This document shows positions 47,163 to 57,529 of a DNA stretch of 64,000 nucleotides, one piece after another. The stretch comes from Caulobacter sp. FWC2 (GTDB lineage Bacteria; Pseudomonadota; Alphaproteobacteria; Caulobacterales; Caulobacteraceae), in assembly GCF_002742625.1 (NCBI RefSeq), contig NZ_PEBF01000001.1:4092001-4156000 (forward strand), in the 5' to 3' direction. Under the pieces are notes generated by a model. That model saw only the letters and a program-made list of their open reading frames with translations. It was not told the DNA's origin and did no database searches. How positions within the stretch are numbered: the first letter of the stretch is position 1; every line of letters begins with the position of its first letter. Both the position numbers and the translations under genes were made by a program.

Positions 47163-47771
47163 CTACCGCCGCGCGTCGTGAGCCATGACCAGGGCCCCGA
47201 TATAGGCCTCCATCAGCCGCACCAGCTCGTCCTCCAGCCGCATGGGATCCAGCGCCAGCTCCGCCTCGGCGGTGGCCGCGCGCAGCAGCCCGACCACCGC
47301 GTGGGTCAGGACGAAGCCGGCCTCGGGCGACAGCGGAAAGCCGAAGGCGGTCTTGCCGGCGATCGCATCGAAGAAGGTCAGGTGGTGACGCATGACCACG
47401 TCGTCGCCGCCCGCCAGGGTCAGGGCGTCCAGCAGCGCGCGGCGCGTGGCGGGCGAGCCCTCGAACGCCGTGGCCAGGGTGCGGACGATCAGGCGCACCG
47501 CGCCCAGCTCGGGTCCCGCGATGACGATCTCGGCGATGCGGTCGCGGGCGGCGCCGGCCTGCCGCTGAGCCAGGGCCGCCAGGATCGCCTGCTTGCCCGC
47601 GAAGTACTGGTACAGCGTGCCGACGCTGACCCCGGCCCGCTCGGCGATGTGGTTGGTGGTCAGGGCCTCGACCCCGCCCAACTCGAGAAGTTGAAAGGCC
47701 GCCTCCAGAATCGCCTCGACCGTGGCCTCGGAGCGCGGCTGGCGCGGCGTTCGCCTCGTCTTTTCAGTCAC
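47163..47771 (-). CDS. TetR-family transcriptional regulator
   Basis: A 202-residue regulator. HTH region: ATVEAILEAAFQLLELGGVEALTT then IAERAGVSVGTLYQYFAGKQAIL (residues 17-63). The C-terminal half is a TetR_C ligand domain (residues 85-195). GTG start. It is divergent from the DUF2236 gene with a 123-base gap containing a 16-bp palindrome, so local autoregulation and control of that gene are likely. Confidence 0.88.
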   Translation of the reverse strand: MTEKTRRTPRQPRSEATVEAILEAAFQLLELGGVEALTTNHIAERAGVSVGTLYQYFAGKQAILAALAQRQAGAARDRIAEIVIAGPELGAVRLIVRTLATAFEGSPATRRALLDALTLAGGDDVVMRHHLTFFDAIAGKTAFGFPLSPEAGFVLTHAVVGLLRAATAEAELALDPMRLEDELVRLMEAYIGALVMAHDARR

Positions 47772-47798
47772 TTGCGGCCTGGCCTCCAGGAAGCGCCG

Positions 47799-47814
47799 GC
47801 CTTGCGGACAAGGC
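47799..47814 (+). promoter_or_regulatory. Palindrome between TetR and DUF2236 genes (candidate operator)
   Basis: GCCTTGCGGACAAGGC has exact 6-bp arms and a four-base centre. TetR-family proteins bind such short palindromes in divergent gene pairs; this position is 28 bases from the TetR start and 80 bases from the DUF2236 start. Confidence 0.5.
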
Positions 47815-47894
47815 GAGTAGCGCGGGGGTCCGTGGAGCCTAACCTAGAAGCCGGGACGAGGATCCGCCAAGGGTCCGCTACGCCAGGAGATCAG

Positions 47895-49214
47895 ATGAAC
47901 GCCGCGCTCGAAAAGGTCCGCGCCAAGGTCGCGTCGCAGAAGACCGCCCTGCCCGCGCTGTATGGCGACATCGATTTCGACCTCACGCCCGAACGCTTCA
48001 CCGACGATCCGAAAGCCAGCGTCGCGCCGCGCCTGCGTAAACTCGATCCGGACAAGGTCGCCCTGATCAAGGCCTACACCCTGCTGGGCGACGTTGTGGC
48101 CGACGCCTATGCGGCCCTGATGCCCCAGTATGGCTTCCGGCCGCTGATCGCCATGCTGACCAAGGCCTGCGACGAAGGCGTCGCCGCCGTGCCCGACGCG
48201 CCGCCGGAACTGGCCGCCTTCATCGCCGACATGGAGGCCACGCCCGCCTGGGTCGACATGGACCTGGTGCGCGAGGGCCAGCGGCTGGACCGCAACGCCG
48301 CCGCCAATCTGGGGCCGTTCGCGATCCGCGGCGCGTTCATCGCCACCTTCATGAACAAGTACGCCGCCCTGCCGATGGCCCTGACCGGGACCCTGTCGAA
48401 CGACACCGCCGCCCGCCGGGTCAACGAGACGGCGACCTTCTTCACCACCACCCTGCTGCCGGGCTCGCTGGAGCGCCACGGGGCCGGCTTCAAGGCCGCC
48501 GCCATGGTGCGCCTGATGCACTCGATGGTGCGGTTCAACGCCCTGAAGCGCTCGGACCGCTGGGACGTGCGCGTCTATGGCATCCCGATCCCGCAGGTCG
48601 ACCAGATGCCCGCCGGCCTGATCCCGATCTTCCTGATGAGCTACAAGATCGTCGCCCAGGGCCGGAAGACCTTCACCGCCGACGAGCGCGCCCGGGTCGA
48701 GCTGGCCCGCTACCGCTGCTTCCTGCTGGGCCTGCCCGAGGACCTGCTGGCCGACACCCCGCAAGGCGTGGTCGACACCATGAACGCCCGCTCGGGCACC
48801 CTGCGCGCCGGTTTCGACGACGCCACATGCGGCGAGCTGGTCCGCGCCACCCTGAACGCCTACCTGCCGCCGGACGAGCGCCCCGAGAACCGCCTGTTCG
48901 ACAAGGTCGAGCGCCGGTTCTCCAAGGTGTTCTTCCTGCGCAACTTCATGAACGGCGACGTCGCGGCGGCCAGGCGCATGGGCGTCGAGATCGGCCCGCG
49001 CGACTTCATGATGTTCGGCGTGGTGGCGCTGCTGGTGACCAGCCAACTGCTGGCCTACCGCCTGGCGCGGAACGTCCCGGTCGTGAGCGACCTGGCGGAC
49101 GCCCGGCTGGTCGGCAAGCTCAAGCGCCAGCTCGCGCGATACGGCCACGCCGAATTCACGAGCGACGCGGAGAAGTACCGCCCGGCGCCCGGCGCGGCGT
49201 CGAAAGCGGCTTGA
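47895..49214 (+). CDS. DUF2236 (MpaB-like oxygenase) family protein
   Basis: A 439-residue protein of the DUF2236/MpaB family, haem-dependent oxygenase-like proteins exemplified by latex-clearing proteins and mycobacterial relatives. Conserved features include IAMLTKACDEG near 90, an HxxxV-like helix segment in MVRLMHSMVRFNALKRS near 205, and SYKIVAQGRKTF near 248. No signal peptide; a hydrophobic stretch near residue 376-390 (FMMFGVVALLVTSQLLAY) may associate with the membrane. Divergent from a TetR gene that probably regulates it. Substrate unknown. Confidence 0.75.
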   Translation: MNAALEKVRAKVASQKTALPALYGDIDFDLTPERFTDDPKASVAPRLRKLDPDKVALIKAYTLLGDVVADAYAALMPQYGFRPLIAMLTKACDEGVAAVPDAPPELAAFIADMEATPAWVDMDLVREGQRLDRNAAANLGPFAIRGAFIATFMNKYAALPMALTGTLSNDTAARRVNETATFFTTTLLPGSLERHGAGFKAAAMVRLMHSMVRFNALKRSDRWDVRVYGIPIPQVDQMPAGLIPIFLMSYKIVAQGRKTFTADERARVELARYRCFLLGLPEDLLADTPQGVVDTMNARSGTLRAGFDDATCGELVRATLNAYLPPDERPENRLFDKVERRFSKVFFLRNFMNGDVAAARRMGVEIGPRDFMMFGVVALLVTSQLLAYRLARNVPVVSDLADARLVGKLKRQLARYGHAEFTSDAEKYRPAPGAASKAA

Positions 49215-49272
49215 GGAGCGGGAAGGCTAAGCCGACGTTTCGAGACGCGGTGTTAGGTGGTTTTCGGACATG

Positions 49273-49398
49273 CTCCCTCTCCCATAGGGAGAGGGCTGGG
49301 GTGAGGGGTTACAGTGCTCGACGGAGTGCCGGCACGCCGTCAAACCTCGTAACCCCTCACCCTCCCACCGCTTCGCGGCGGGCCCCTCCCTCTCCCTA
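49273..49398 (+). repeat. GC-rich intergenic palindromic element
   Basis: GTGAGGGGTTAC (49301-49312) and GTAACCCCTCAC (49349-49360) are exact inverted copies. Flanking modules CTCCCTCTCCC ... and CTCCCTCTCCCTA form their own short hairpins with GGGAGAGGG and AGGAGAG. The element fills the gap between the DUF2236 stop and the flhA stop and belongs to the same general class as 19457-19571 and 44951-45054. Confidence 0.7.
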
Positions 49399-49459
49399 AA
49401 GGAGAGGTTTTCTAGGGTCCGCCTCGGATCGAAAGCAGCCCTCGGGATGACCAAGATCC

Positions 49460-51568
49460 CTAAACCATCCCCACCGTCTTCAGCCGCGCGCGGGGGTGGA
49501 TTTCGTTCTGGCTCATCACCACGGTCTGGCCGCGGAAGCGTTCGATGATCGAGCGGACATAGGGGCGCACGCCCGGGCTGGTCAGCAGCACGGCGTGCTC
49601 GCCGGCCAAGGCGGCGCGTTCGAAGGCGTCGCGGACGCCGCGGATGAAGTCCTGCAGGCGCGAGGGCGGCAGGGCCAGCTGCTTGTCGTCGCCGGGGCCG
49701 ATGAGGGCTTCGGCGAAGGCCTGCTCCCAGTCGGCCGAGAGGGTGATGATCGGCAGGGCGCCGTCGTCGCCGCGATTGGCCCAGCACAGCTGGCGCGACA
49801 GGCGGGCGCGCACCTGCTCGACCAGCAGGGTGACCGAGGCGGTGTGCGGCGCCGCCTCACCGATGCCTTCCAGGATCTGCGGCAGGTCGCGGATCGAGAC
49901 CCGCTCGCGCAGCAGCGACTGCAGCACGCGCTGCACCGTGGCGGCGGTGGCCGTGCCCGGGATTAGGTCGTCGACCAGCTTCTTCTGCGACTCGGGCAGC
50001 TCCTTCAGGAGCTTCTGGACCTCGGCGTAGGAGAGCAGGTCGGCCATGTTCTCCTTGAGGATCTCGGTCAGGTGCGTGGTCAGCACCGTGGCCGGATCGA
50101 CGACCGTGTAGCCGCGGAAGGTGGCCTCCTCGCGCAGGTCGTCGGCGATCCAGGTGGCCGGCAGGCCGAAGGCGGGCTCGCGCACGTGCTCGCCGGGCAG
50201 CTCGACCTGGCCGCCGCGCGGGTCCATGGCCATCAGGCTGCCCAGGCGCACTTCGCCGGCGCCGGCTTCCATTTCCTTGATGCGGATGGCGTAGCCCTGG
50301 TTGGCCAGGCGCATGTTGTCGAGGATCCGCACCGGCGGCATGACGAAGCCGAACTCGCCGGCCAGGGTCTTGCGCAGGGCGCGGATCTGGTCGGTCAGCT
50401 TGCGGCCGTCCAGGTCGTTGATCAGGGTCAGCAGGCCGTAGCCCAGCTCGATCTTGACGTCGTCGATGGCCAGGGAGGCGCTGATCGGCTCTTCCTCGGC
50501 CTCGGTCGGCCCGGAGGCGGCCTCGAGCAGGGACGGATCGATGGGCTTGGGCTTCTTGGCGTCCTGGATGCGCTTGTAGGCCAGGGCCCCCGCGCCCAGC
50601 GACAGCACCGCGAACGGGATGATCGGCATGCCCGGGATCAGGGCGATGATGCCGGACGAGGCCGAGACCATGCCCAGGCCCGCCGGGTTCATGGCCAGCT
50701 GGGTCGTCAGGGCCTTGTCGGCCGAGCCTTCGACGCCGGCCTTCGACACCACCATACCGGCGGCGATCGAGATGATCAGGGCCGGGATCTGGCTGACCAG
50801 GCCGTCGCCGATGGTCATGATGGTGTAGGTCGAGGCGGCCTGGCCGATCGGCAGCTTGTGCTGCACGACGCCGATGATGATGCCGCCGACGATATTGATG
50901 CCGGTGATGATCAGGCCGGCGATCGCGTCGCCCTTCACGAACTTGCTGGCGCCGTCCATGGCGCCGAAGAACGTGCTTTCCTGTTCCAGTTCCTTGCGGC
51001 GCAGCTTGGCGCCTTCCTGGTCGATCAGGCCGGTCGACAGGTCGGCGTCGATCGCCATCTGCTTGCCGGGCATGGAGTCCAGAGTGAAGCGGGCGGCGAC
51101 TTCGGCGATGCGGCCCGAACCCTTGGTGACGACCATGAAGTTCACCACCACCAGGATGATGAAGACGATCACGCCGATGACGAAGTTGCCTTGCATCATC
51201 AGGTGACCGAAGGCCTCGATGACCGCGCCGGCCCCGCCGGTGCCCTCCTGGCCGTGGCCTAGGATCAGGCGGGTCGAGGCGACGTTCAGGCCCAGGCGAT
51301 ACAGCGTCGAGACCAGCAGGACGGTCGGGAACGAGGTGAATTCCAGCGGCCGCTTGATCAGGATCGCGGTCATCAGGATCAGCACCGAGCCGGTCACCGA
51401 GATGGCCAGCAGCATGTCCAGCAGCATCGGCGGGACAGGCAGGATCAGCAGGACGATGATGCCCACGACGCCCAGCGCCAGGCCCATTTCGCCGCGCAGG
51501 AAACCATCCAGCAGCGACCGGGCGCTGGGCATGGAACTGGCGGTCTTGGGGACGGCGGCGTCGGCCAT
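49460..51568 (-). CDS. flhA: Flagellar export apparatus protein FlhA
   Basis: A 702-residue type III export component with about eight membrane spans in residues 25-330 and a large cytoplasmic domain after 360. The FHIPEP signature region is represented by RIAEVAARFTLDSMPGKQMAIDADLSTG near residue 150. The cytoplasmic domain forms the nonameric docking ring for export substrates and chaperones. In Caulobacter the gene is historically called flbF and is expressed early under CtrA control; a TTAA half site lies in the 135-base gap to flbD but no full box was found. Confidence 0.97.
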   Translation of the reverse strand: MADAAVPKTASSMPSARSLLDGFLRGEMGLALGVVGIIVLLILPVPPMLLDMLLAISVTGSVLILMTAILIKRPLEFTSFPTVLLVSTLYRLGLNVASTRLILGHGQEGTGGAGAVIEAFGHLMMQGNFVIGVIVFIILVVVNFMVVTKGSGRIAEVAARFTLDSMPGKQMAIDADLSTGLIDQEGAKLRRKELEQESTFFGAMDGASKFVKGDAIAGLIITGINIVGGIIIGVVQHKLPIGQAASTYTIMTIGDGLVSQIPALIISIAAGMVVSKAGVEGSADKALTTQLAMNPAGLGMVSASSGIIALIPGMPIIPFAVLSLGAGALAYKRIQDAKKPKPIDPSLLEAASGPTEAEEEPISASLAIDDVKIELGYGLLTLINDLDGRKLTDQIRALRKTLAGEFGFVMPPVRILDNMRLANQGYAIRIKEMEAGAGEVRLGSLMAMDPRGGQVELPGEHVREPAFGLPATWIADDLREEATFRGYTVVDPATVLTTHLTEILKENMADLLSYAEVQKLLKELPESQKKLVDDLIPGTATAATVQRVLQSLLRERVSIRDLPQILEGIGEAAPHTASVTLLVEQVRARLSRQLCWANRGDDGALPIITLSADWEQAFAEALIGPGDDKQLALPPSRLQDFIRGVRDAFERAALAGEHAVLLTSPGVRPYVRSIIERFRGQTVVMSQNEIHPRARLKTVGMV

Positions 51569-51703
51569 GCGGAACCTTGAACCGTGGAGGGAAAGCTAGA
51601 CCAGCGCTTGGAGCGATTTGCGGTCCGCCGCCATCTCCTTAACGAGAATTAGCCATGTTCGGCGCTGGACGGATGGTCGCGGCGCCGAGCCATGTCGTCA
51701 CAC

Positions 51704-53071
<1,368 letters not shown>

Positions 53072-53101
53072 TTTCTACACTCCCTCACGGACGGCAGGGC
53101 G

Positions 53102-53434
53102 TTAGCCCTGGTCGCCGTCCTTGATGATTTCCGTCATGGTCACGCCCAGGCGCTCGTCGACGACGACGACCTCGCCCCGGGCGACCAGGCGGTTGTTTAC
53201 GTAGATGTCGATCGCCTCGCCGACCTTGCGGTCCAGCTCTAGGATCGAGCCCTGGTTCAGCTGCAGCAGCTGAGCCACCGACATGTGGGCGCGTCCCAGC
53301 ACGGCCGAGATGTTGACCGGGACGTCGAAAACCGGCGCCAGGTCCGACGCGGTCTTGTCGCTGAGCTCGACCGGCATTTCGGAGGCCAGCATGCTGCCTC
53401 CGAATTCGTCGAGCGGGAGATTGTCGTCGGCCAT
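53102..53434 (-). CDS. fliN: Flagellar C-ring switch protein FliN
   Basis: A 110-residue C-ring component. The SpoA domain (residues 30-105) is clear: PVNISAVLGRAHMSVAQLLQLNQGSILELD, then VYVNNRLVARGEVVVVDERLGVTMTEI. FliN with FliM and FliG forms the rotor switch and binds FliH during export. FliM is not in this window. It lies 30 bases upstream of flbD and 15 bases downstream of the fliH-like gene. Confidence 0.95.
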   Translation of the reverse strand: MADDNLPLDEFGGSMLASEMPVELSDKTASDLAPVFDVPVNISAVLGRAHMSVAQLLQLNQGSILELDRKVGEAIDIYVNNRLVARGEVVVVDERLGVTMTEIIKDGDQG

Positions 53435-53449
53435 CTTAGGTCAGCCTTT

Positions 53450-54088
53450 TCAGGAGAACAGGGGTTCGGCGTGGAGACCTTCGGCGGCGATGGCCGCTTC
53501 CAGCGCTTCGGCGACGCGTTGGGCGGCGCCGTCTGGATCAAAGGCCGCGCGGCCCTCCCCCCAGTCGAAAGTGAAGGCCGCGGGGGCCATGGCGCCATCG
53601 GCGCGGGCGACGATCTGGCCCTGGAAGCCGATCTGCGTCGCCACCTGCTCCAGCGCGGCTTGGGTGCGCTCCTCCAGCTCGGGCGAAACCCGGACGAAGA
53701 TGCGCGGCTGAGCCTCGACTTCGCGGGCCAGGGCCTCCAGCGCCGCGGAGACCGGAGCCTCGGGGAAATGTTGCAGGGCCGCGTCGGCGATCTTGCGGGC
53801 GCAGGCCAGGGCCAGCATGGCCGCGCCTTCGCGGTGCTCGTGCGCCACATGGGTCAGCGACCCGAACGCCTCGCGGATGGCGTGGGCCACCTCGTTCAGG
53901 GCGTGGGCGGCTTCCTGCTCGGCGCGGGCCACGGACGAGCGCTCGCCCTCCTGGTAGGCCTGGGCCTTGGCCGCTTCGATCTCCTCGAGGGTGAAGTTCT
54001 TCTTCACCTTCGGCGGAGTGTAGGCGACGCGACCACGGTCGTCGAAGACCGTGCCGAAGTCGAATCTGCGGTGAGGGGTGTCGTTCAT
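53450..54088 (-). CDS. fliH: FliH-like export ATPase regulator (FlbE)
   Basis: A 212-residue protein in the position of flbE/fliH. N-terminal [13 protein letters not shown] is followed by a long charged helix (30-95, [24 protein letters not shown]) expected to form the FliH coiled-coil dimer, and a C-terminal FliH-type domain (100-212). FliH tethers the FliI ATPase to the export gate. Sequence conservation in this family is low, so the assignment leans on operon position between fliG and fliN. Confidence 0.85.
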   Translation of the reverse strand: MNDTPHRRFDFGTVFDDRGRVAYTPPKVKKNFTLEEIEAAKAQAYQEGERSSVARAEQEAAHALNEVAHAIREAFGSLTHVAHEHREGAAMLALACARKIADAALQHFPEAPVSAALEALAREVEAQPRIFVRVSPELEERTQAALEQVATQIGFQGQIVARADGAMAPAAFTFDWGEGRAAFDPDGAAQRVAEALEAAIAAEGLHAEPLFS

Positions 54089-54098
54089 GCCATCCGCC

Positions 54099-55121
54099 TC
54101 AGTAAATCAGCTCGTCGTCGCCGCCGGAGCCGGCCAGCATGATTTCGCCCTTGGCGGCCAGATCCTTGGCGACCTGCACCATGCCCACCTGGGCGGCGTC
54201 GACGTCCTTCAGGCGCACGGGGCCCATGCTCTCCATGTCCTCGCGCATGATCTTGGCCGCGCGCTCCGACATGTTCGAGAAGAACATGTCGCGCAGCTTG
54301 TCCGAGGCGCCCTTCAGGGCCAGGCCCAACTGTTCCTTCGGCGTGCCGCGCAGCAGGGTCTGGATGCCGCCCGGGTCCAGCTTCGACAGGTCCTCGAACA
54401 CGAACATCAGGGCCCGGATGCGCTCCGCCGCCTCGCGGTTGCGCTCCTCCAGGGCCGCGATGAAGCGGGCTTCGGTCTGGCGATCGAAGTTGTTGAAGAT
54501 CTCGGCCATCATCTCGTGGCTGTCGCGCTTGGACGTGCGCGCCAGGTTCGACATGAATTCGGTGCGAAGGGTCATCTCGATCTTGTCGAGGATCTCGCGC
54601 TGCACCGGCTCCATCCGCAGCATGCGGGTGACGCATTCCAGGGCGAAGTCTTCCGGCAGGCAGGCCAGCACGCGGGCGGCGTGGTCGCTCTTCACCTTCG
54701 ACAGGACCACCGCGACGGTCTGCGGGTATTCGTTCTTCAGGTAGTTGGCGAGCACCGCCTCGTTCACGTTGCCCAGCTTGTCCCACATGGTGCGACCCGC
54801 CGGACCGCGGATCTCCTCCATCAAGGCGTCGACTTTTTCCTGCGGCATGAACGAGGCCAGCAGGCGCTGGGTCTGTTCGTAAGAGCCCATGATCGCGCCC
54901 GTCGAGCTCATGCCCGAGACGAACTCGACCAGCAGATCTTCGACGACGCTGGCCGAGACCGTGCCCAGGCCGGCCATGGCCTGGGAGACCTCTTTGATCT
55001 CCTCGTCGTCCAGGGCTTCCCAGATCTTGGTGTGGTCTTCACCGAGGGCGAGCAGAACGATCGCGGCCTTTTCCGGCCCCGACAGGTTCTTGATATCGGT
55101 GACGGCGGCTTTCATGGCCAT
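54099..55121 (-). CDS. fliG: Flagellar motor switch protein FliG
   Basis: A 340-residue rotor protein. The N-terminal domain ([22 protein letters not shown]) binds FliF, the middle domain contains the EHPQ-like region ending in [17 protein letters not shown], and the C-terminal domain (about 245-340) carries the charged helix with [18 protein letters not shown] and [18 protein letters not shown], which contacts stator MotA. The ATG overlaps the fliF stop by one base (TGATG), indicating coupling. Confidence 0.97.
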   Translation of the reverse strand: MAMKAAVTDIKNLSGPEKAAIVLLALGEDHTKIWEALDDEEIKEVSQAMAGLGTVSASVVEDLLVEFVSGMSSTGAIMGSYEQTQRLLASFMPQEKVDALMEEIRGPAGRTMWDKLGNVNEAVLANYLKNEYPQTVAVVLSKVKSDHAARVLACLPEDFALECVTRMLRMEPVQREILDKIEMTLRTEFMSNLARTSKRDSHEMMAEIFNNFDRQTEARFIAALEERNREAAERIRALMFVFEDLSKLDPGGIQTLLRGTPKEQLGLALKGASDKLRDMFFSNMSERAAKIMREDMESMGPVRLKDVDAAQVGMVQVAKDLAAKGEIMLAGSGGDDELIY

Positions 55122-56797
55122 CAGGTCGACTCGTGCAGCCAGTTACGGAGGATCGCGACCGACTCGTCCGGATGCTTTTCGACGAACTCGGACACCCGCT
55201 TGATCGACGAGGCCTTAACCTGCCCCTCGATCTTGGCGATATCGATGCGCGAGTCGATGTCGGAGGTCGGACCCGCGATGGCGATCGGCTCGCCCGACTG
55301 GTCGACCACGACCTGCTGCTGGGTGCCGTCCGAGAGGGTGACGAGGCGAGTCACCTGGACCCCGCTGCCGCCGCCGCTGCCGATCGGGCCGGCCAGGGCC
55401 ATCTGGCCCGGCGCGGGGGTCGACAGGTTCTTGATGAACGGGCGGACCGCGAACAGCAGAACCAGCAGGGCGACGATGCTCAGGATGCCCAGCTCGGCGA
55501 AGCGCATGATGTCGTTCTTGTCGAAGCCGGCCAGCAGTCCTTGCTTCTCCAGGCCCTGGTCCTCGGGCTGCGGGAACTTGATGTTGGTGACCTTCACCTG
55601 GTCGCCGCGCTGAGCGTCGAAGCCCACGGCGGTCTTCACCAGCTCCTCGATCTGCGCGATCTCCTGGGCGGTGCGCGGGGTGTAGGCGCCCGGCTTGCCG
55701 TCCTTGCCCGGAGGGGCGGTGATCCCGTCGATGGCCACGGCCACGGCGACCTTGCGGATCGTGCCCGGCTCGCGGACGGTCGTGGTGACCGACTTGGAGA
55801 TCTCGTAGTTGGTGACGCTCTCGTTGGCGTTCGAGCGCGAGCCGAGCTGCTGGAAGCCGTTGGCGCCGCCCTGACCCGGCACGTTCGCGGTCGCGGTGAC
55901 GCCCGAGGTGTCGTCGTTCTTGGTCTCGCTGTTGCCCTGCTCGTTGGTGCTTTCCGAGCGGACGACCTGGCCGTCCGGGTCGAACTTCTCTTCCTGGGTG
56001 GTGACGCGGTTCAGGTCGAGGTCGGCGGTGACGTTGACGCGGGCCTTGCCCGGGCCGAGCACGCCTTCGATCATGTCCTTGACGGTCTTGGCGATACGGG
56101 CCTCGGCCTCGGTGCGGCGATCCTCGGCTTCCTTGCCGGCCAGGCTGTCGTCGCTGGGGGCCGACAGGGTCTTGCCGTGCTGGTCGATGACCGCGACCTT
56201 CTCGGCCTTCATGTTCGGAACCGACGAAGACACCAGGTTCTGGATGGCGCGGACCATTTCCGACGAGGGCTCGCGAGAGCCGACGCCGATGGTCACGGCG
56301 GCCGACGGTTGCTCGGCGTCTTCCTCGAACAGCTGGCGTTTGGGTAGCACCAGGTGGACGCGGACGCTGTTGACGCCCTGCATGGCCTTGATGGTGCGTT
56401 CCAGCTCGCCCTGCAGGGCGCGCTGACGGTTCAGCTGCTGGACGAAGTCGGTCTGACCCAGCGCGTTGTTGCCGTCGAAGATTTCGTAGCCGATCGAGCC
56501 GGAGCTCACGAGACCCTTGCCAGCGACCATCAGGCGGGCGCTTGCGACCTTGTCGCGCGCCACCATGATCGTCGAGCCGTCGCCCTTGGTCTCGTACTTG
56601 ATGCCGGCTTGGTCCAGCGCCTGGGTGACCTGCGAGGCCTCCTTCAGGTCCAGGTTCGAATAGAGCAGCTCATTGGGCTCCTTGCCCATGAACATGACGA
56701 GGGCCACCAGAACCGCGACGACGCCGGCGCCCACGCCAAGCATCGCGGCCAGACGGCCGACGCCAAACTGCTTGATCGAACCCAGAAAGCTTTCCAC
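55121..56797 (-). CDS. fliF: Flagellar MS-ring protein FliF
   Basis: A 558-residue inner-membrane ring protein. Transmembrane helices lie near residues 14-36 ([22 protein letters not shown]) and 440-465 ([22 protein letters not shown]); between them is the YscJ-like periplasmic ring domain ([45 protein letters not shown]). The cytoplasmic C-terminus ([20 protein letters not shown]) is the FliG-binding tail. GTG start with GAGG upstream. First gene of the five-gene basal-body/flbD operon. Its leader contains a short near-palindrome (56818-56842) and the upstream region TTTACC/GGTAAA inverted halves. Confidence 0.97.
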   Translation of the reverse strand: MESFLGSIKQFGVGRLAAMLGVGAGVVAVLVALVMFMGKEPNELLYSNLDLKEASQVTQALDQAGIKYETKGDGSTIMVARDKVASARLMVAGKGLVSSGSIGYEIFDGNNALGQTDFVQQLNRQRALQGELERTIKAMQGVNSVRVHLVLPKRQLFEEDAEQPSAAVTIGVGSREPSSEMVRAIQNLVSSSVPNMKAEKVAVIDQHGKTLSAPSDDSLAGKEAEDRRTEAEARIAKTVKDMIEGVLGPGKARVNVTADLDLNRVTTQEEKFDPDGQVVRSESTNEQGNSETKNDDTSGVTATANVPGQGGANGFQQLGSRSNANESVTNYEISKSVTTTVREPGTIRKVAVAVAIDGITAPPGKDGKPGAYTPRTAQEIAQIEELVKTAVGFDAQRGDQVKVTNIKFPQPEDQGLEKQGLLAGFDKNDIMRFAELGILSIVALLVLLFAVRPFIKNLSTPAPGQMALAGPIGSGGGSGVQVTRLVTLSDGTQQQVVVDQSGEPIAIAGPTSDIDSRIDIAKIEGQVKASSIKRVSEFVEKHPDESVAILRNWLHEST

Positions 56798-57078
56798 GAA
56801 GCCTCACCCTTGATCCCACGGTCCTCCACGAGGGAGGAACCGACAGGGCGAACGAGAACCGCCCGTCGGTAGGCAGGATTTACCCAGTACAAGGTAAACG
56901 AGGCGTTTATATTTGGATCCGGAAGGGCCGCGAGGCGGCGCCAAAACGTCGCGGCCGCCCCCTCTCGGGAGCGGCCGCTGAACGTCGTCGAACCCTTGTG
57001 GCGCAAGGCCTGCAGGGTTTTCTGAGGTAGCAAGAGGTGGCGACATTGACGCACCTCCTCTAGCCGAACGGCCTACCT

Positions 57079-57360
57079 TTAACGGTACTGCTGGATCCGA
57101 GTGGTCCGCAGGCCCGCCAGGCCGTGCCGGTCGATCGACTGCTGCCAGCTGAGGAACTCATCGTTCGTCAGCTTGTAGCGATCGCAGGCCTCGTCGAGCG
57201 AGAGAAGACCCCCGCGGACGGCGGCCACGACCTCGGCCTTCCGACGGATCACCCAACGTTGGGTTTCCGGCGGCGGCAAATCCGACAGGGTAAGAGGCGC
57301 ACCGGTAGGACCGATAACGTACTTTTCACCCCGGCTGTTCGTGCGCTGCTGTTGCAACAT
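57079..57360 (-). CDS. sciP: Small CtrA inhibitory protein SciP
   Basis: A 93-residue DUF1153 protein. The conserved core GEKYVIGPTGAPLTLSDLPPP and the helix-turn-helix RWVIRRKAEVVAAVRGG ... EFLSWQQSIDRHGLAGLRTTR match SciP exactly in length and layout. In Caulobacter SciP is made in G1, binds CtrA and the DNA next to it, and blocks CtrA-dependent activation of early flagellar and other genes. Start ATG 57360 gives the known 93-residue length; a longer frame seven codons upstream is unlikely. It sits between fliF and flgE as in Caulobacter. Confidence 0.93.
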   Translation of the reverse strand: MLQQQRTNSRGEKYVIGPTGAPLTLSDLPPPETQRWVIRRKAEVVAAVRGGLLSLDEACDRYKLTNDEFLSWQQSIDRHGLAGLRTTRIQQYR

Positions 57361-57417
57361 GGCTTTACGCCTTTCCCACAACCATCACTGTTGAGGCCTC
57401 ACTATAGGCGCCGCCTA

Positions 57418-57432
57418 ATAACATCGGCTTAA
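57418..57432 (-). promoter_or_regulatory. CtrA-type box upstream of sciP
   Basis: On the minus strand TTAA-GCCGATG-TTAT matches TTAA-N7-TTAA with one mismatch, 58-72 bases before the sciP ATG. CtrA is known to activate sciP in Caulobacter, so this fits the expected delayed negative-feedback promoter. Confidence 0.6.
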
Positions 57433-57529
57433 TCCCAATAGTAAAGAAGGCCTGAACAGGGTGGCTCCCTTAGCAGTCAGTAGTGTCTCGATGTGAAACA
57501 CAAGAATTAAAGAGCGTTAATCCCTATGA

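Noticed and set aside
51631..51660. CtrA box upstream of flhA
   Set aside because: The TTAA half is present but the second half is spaced by six rather than seven bases and is mismatched.
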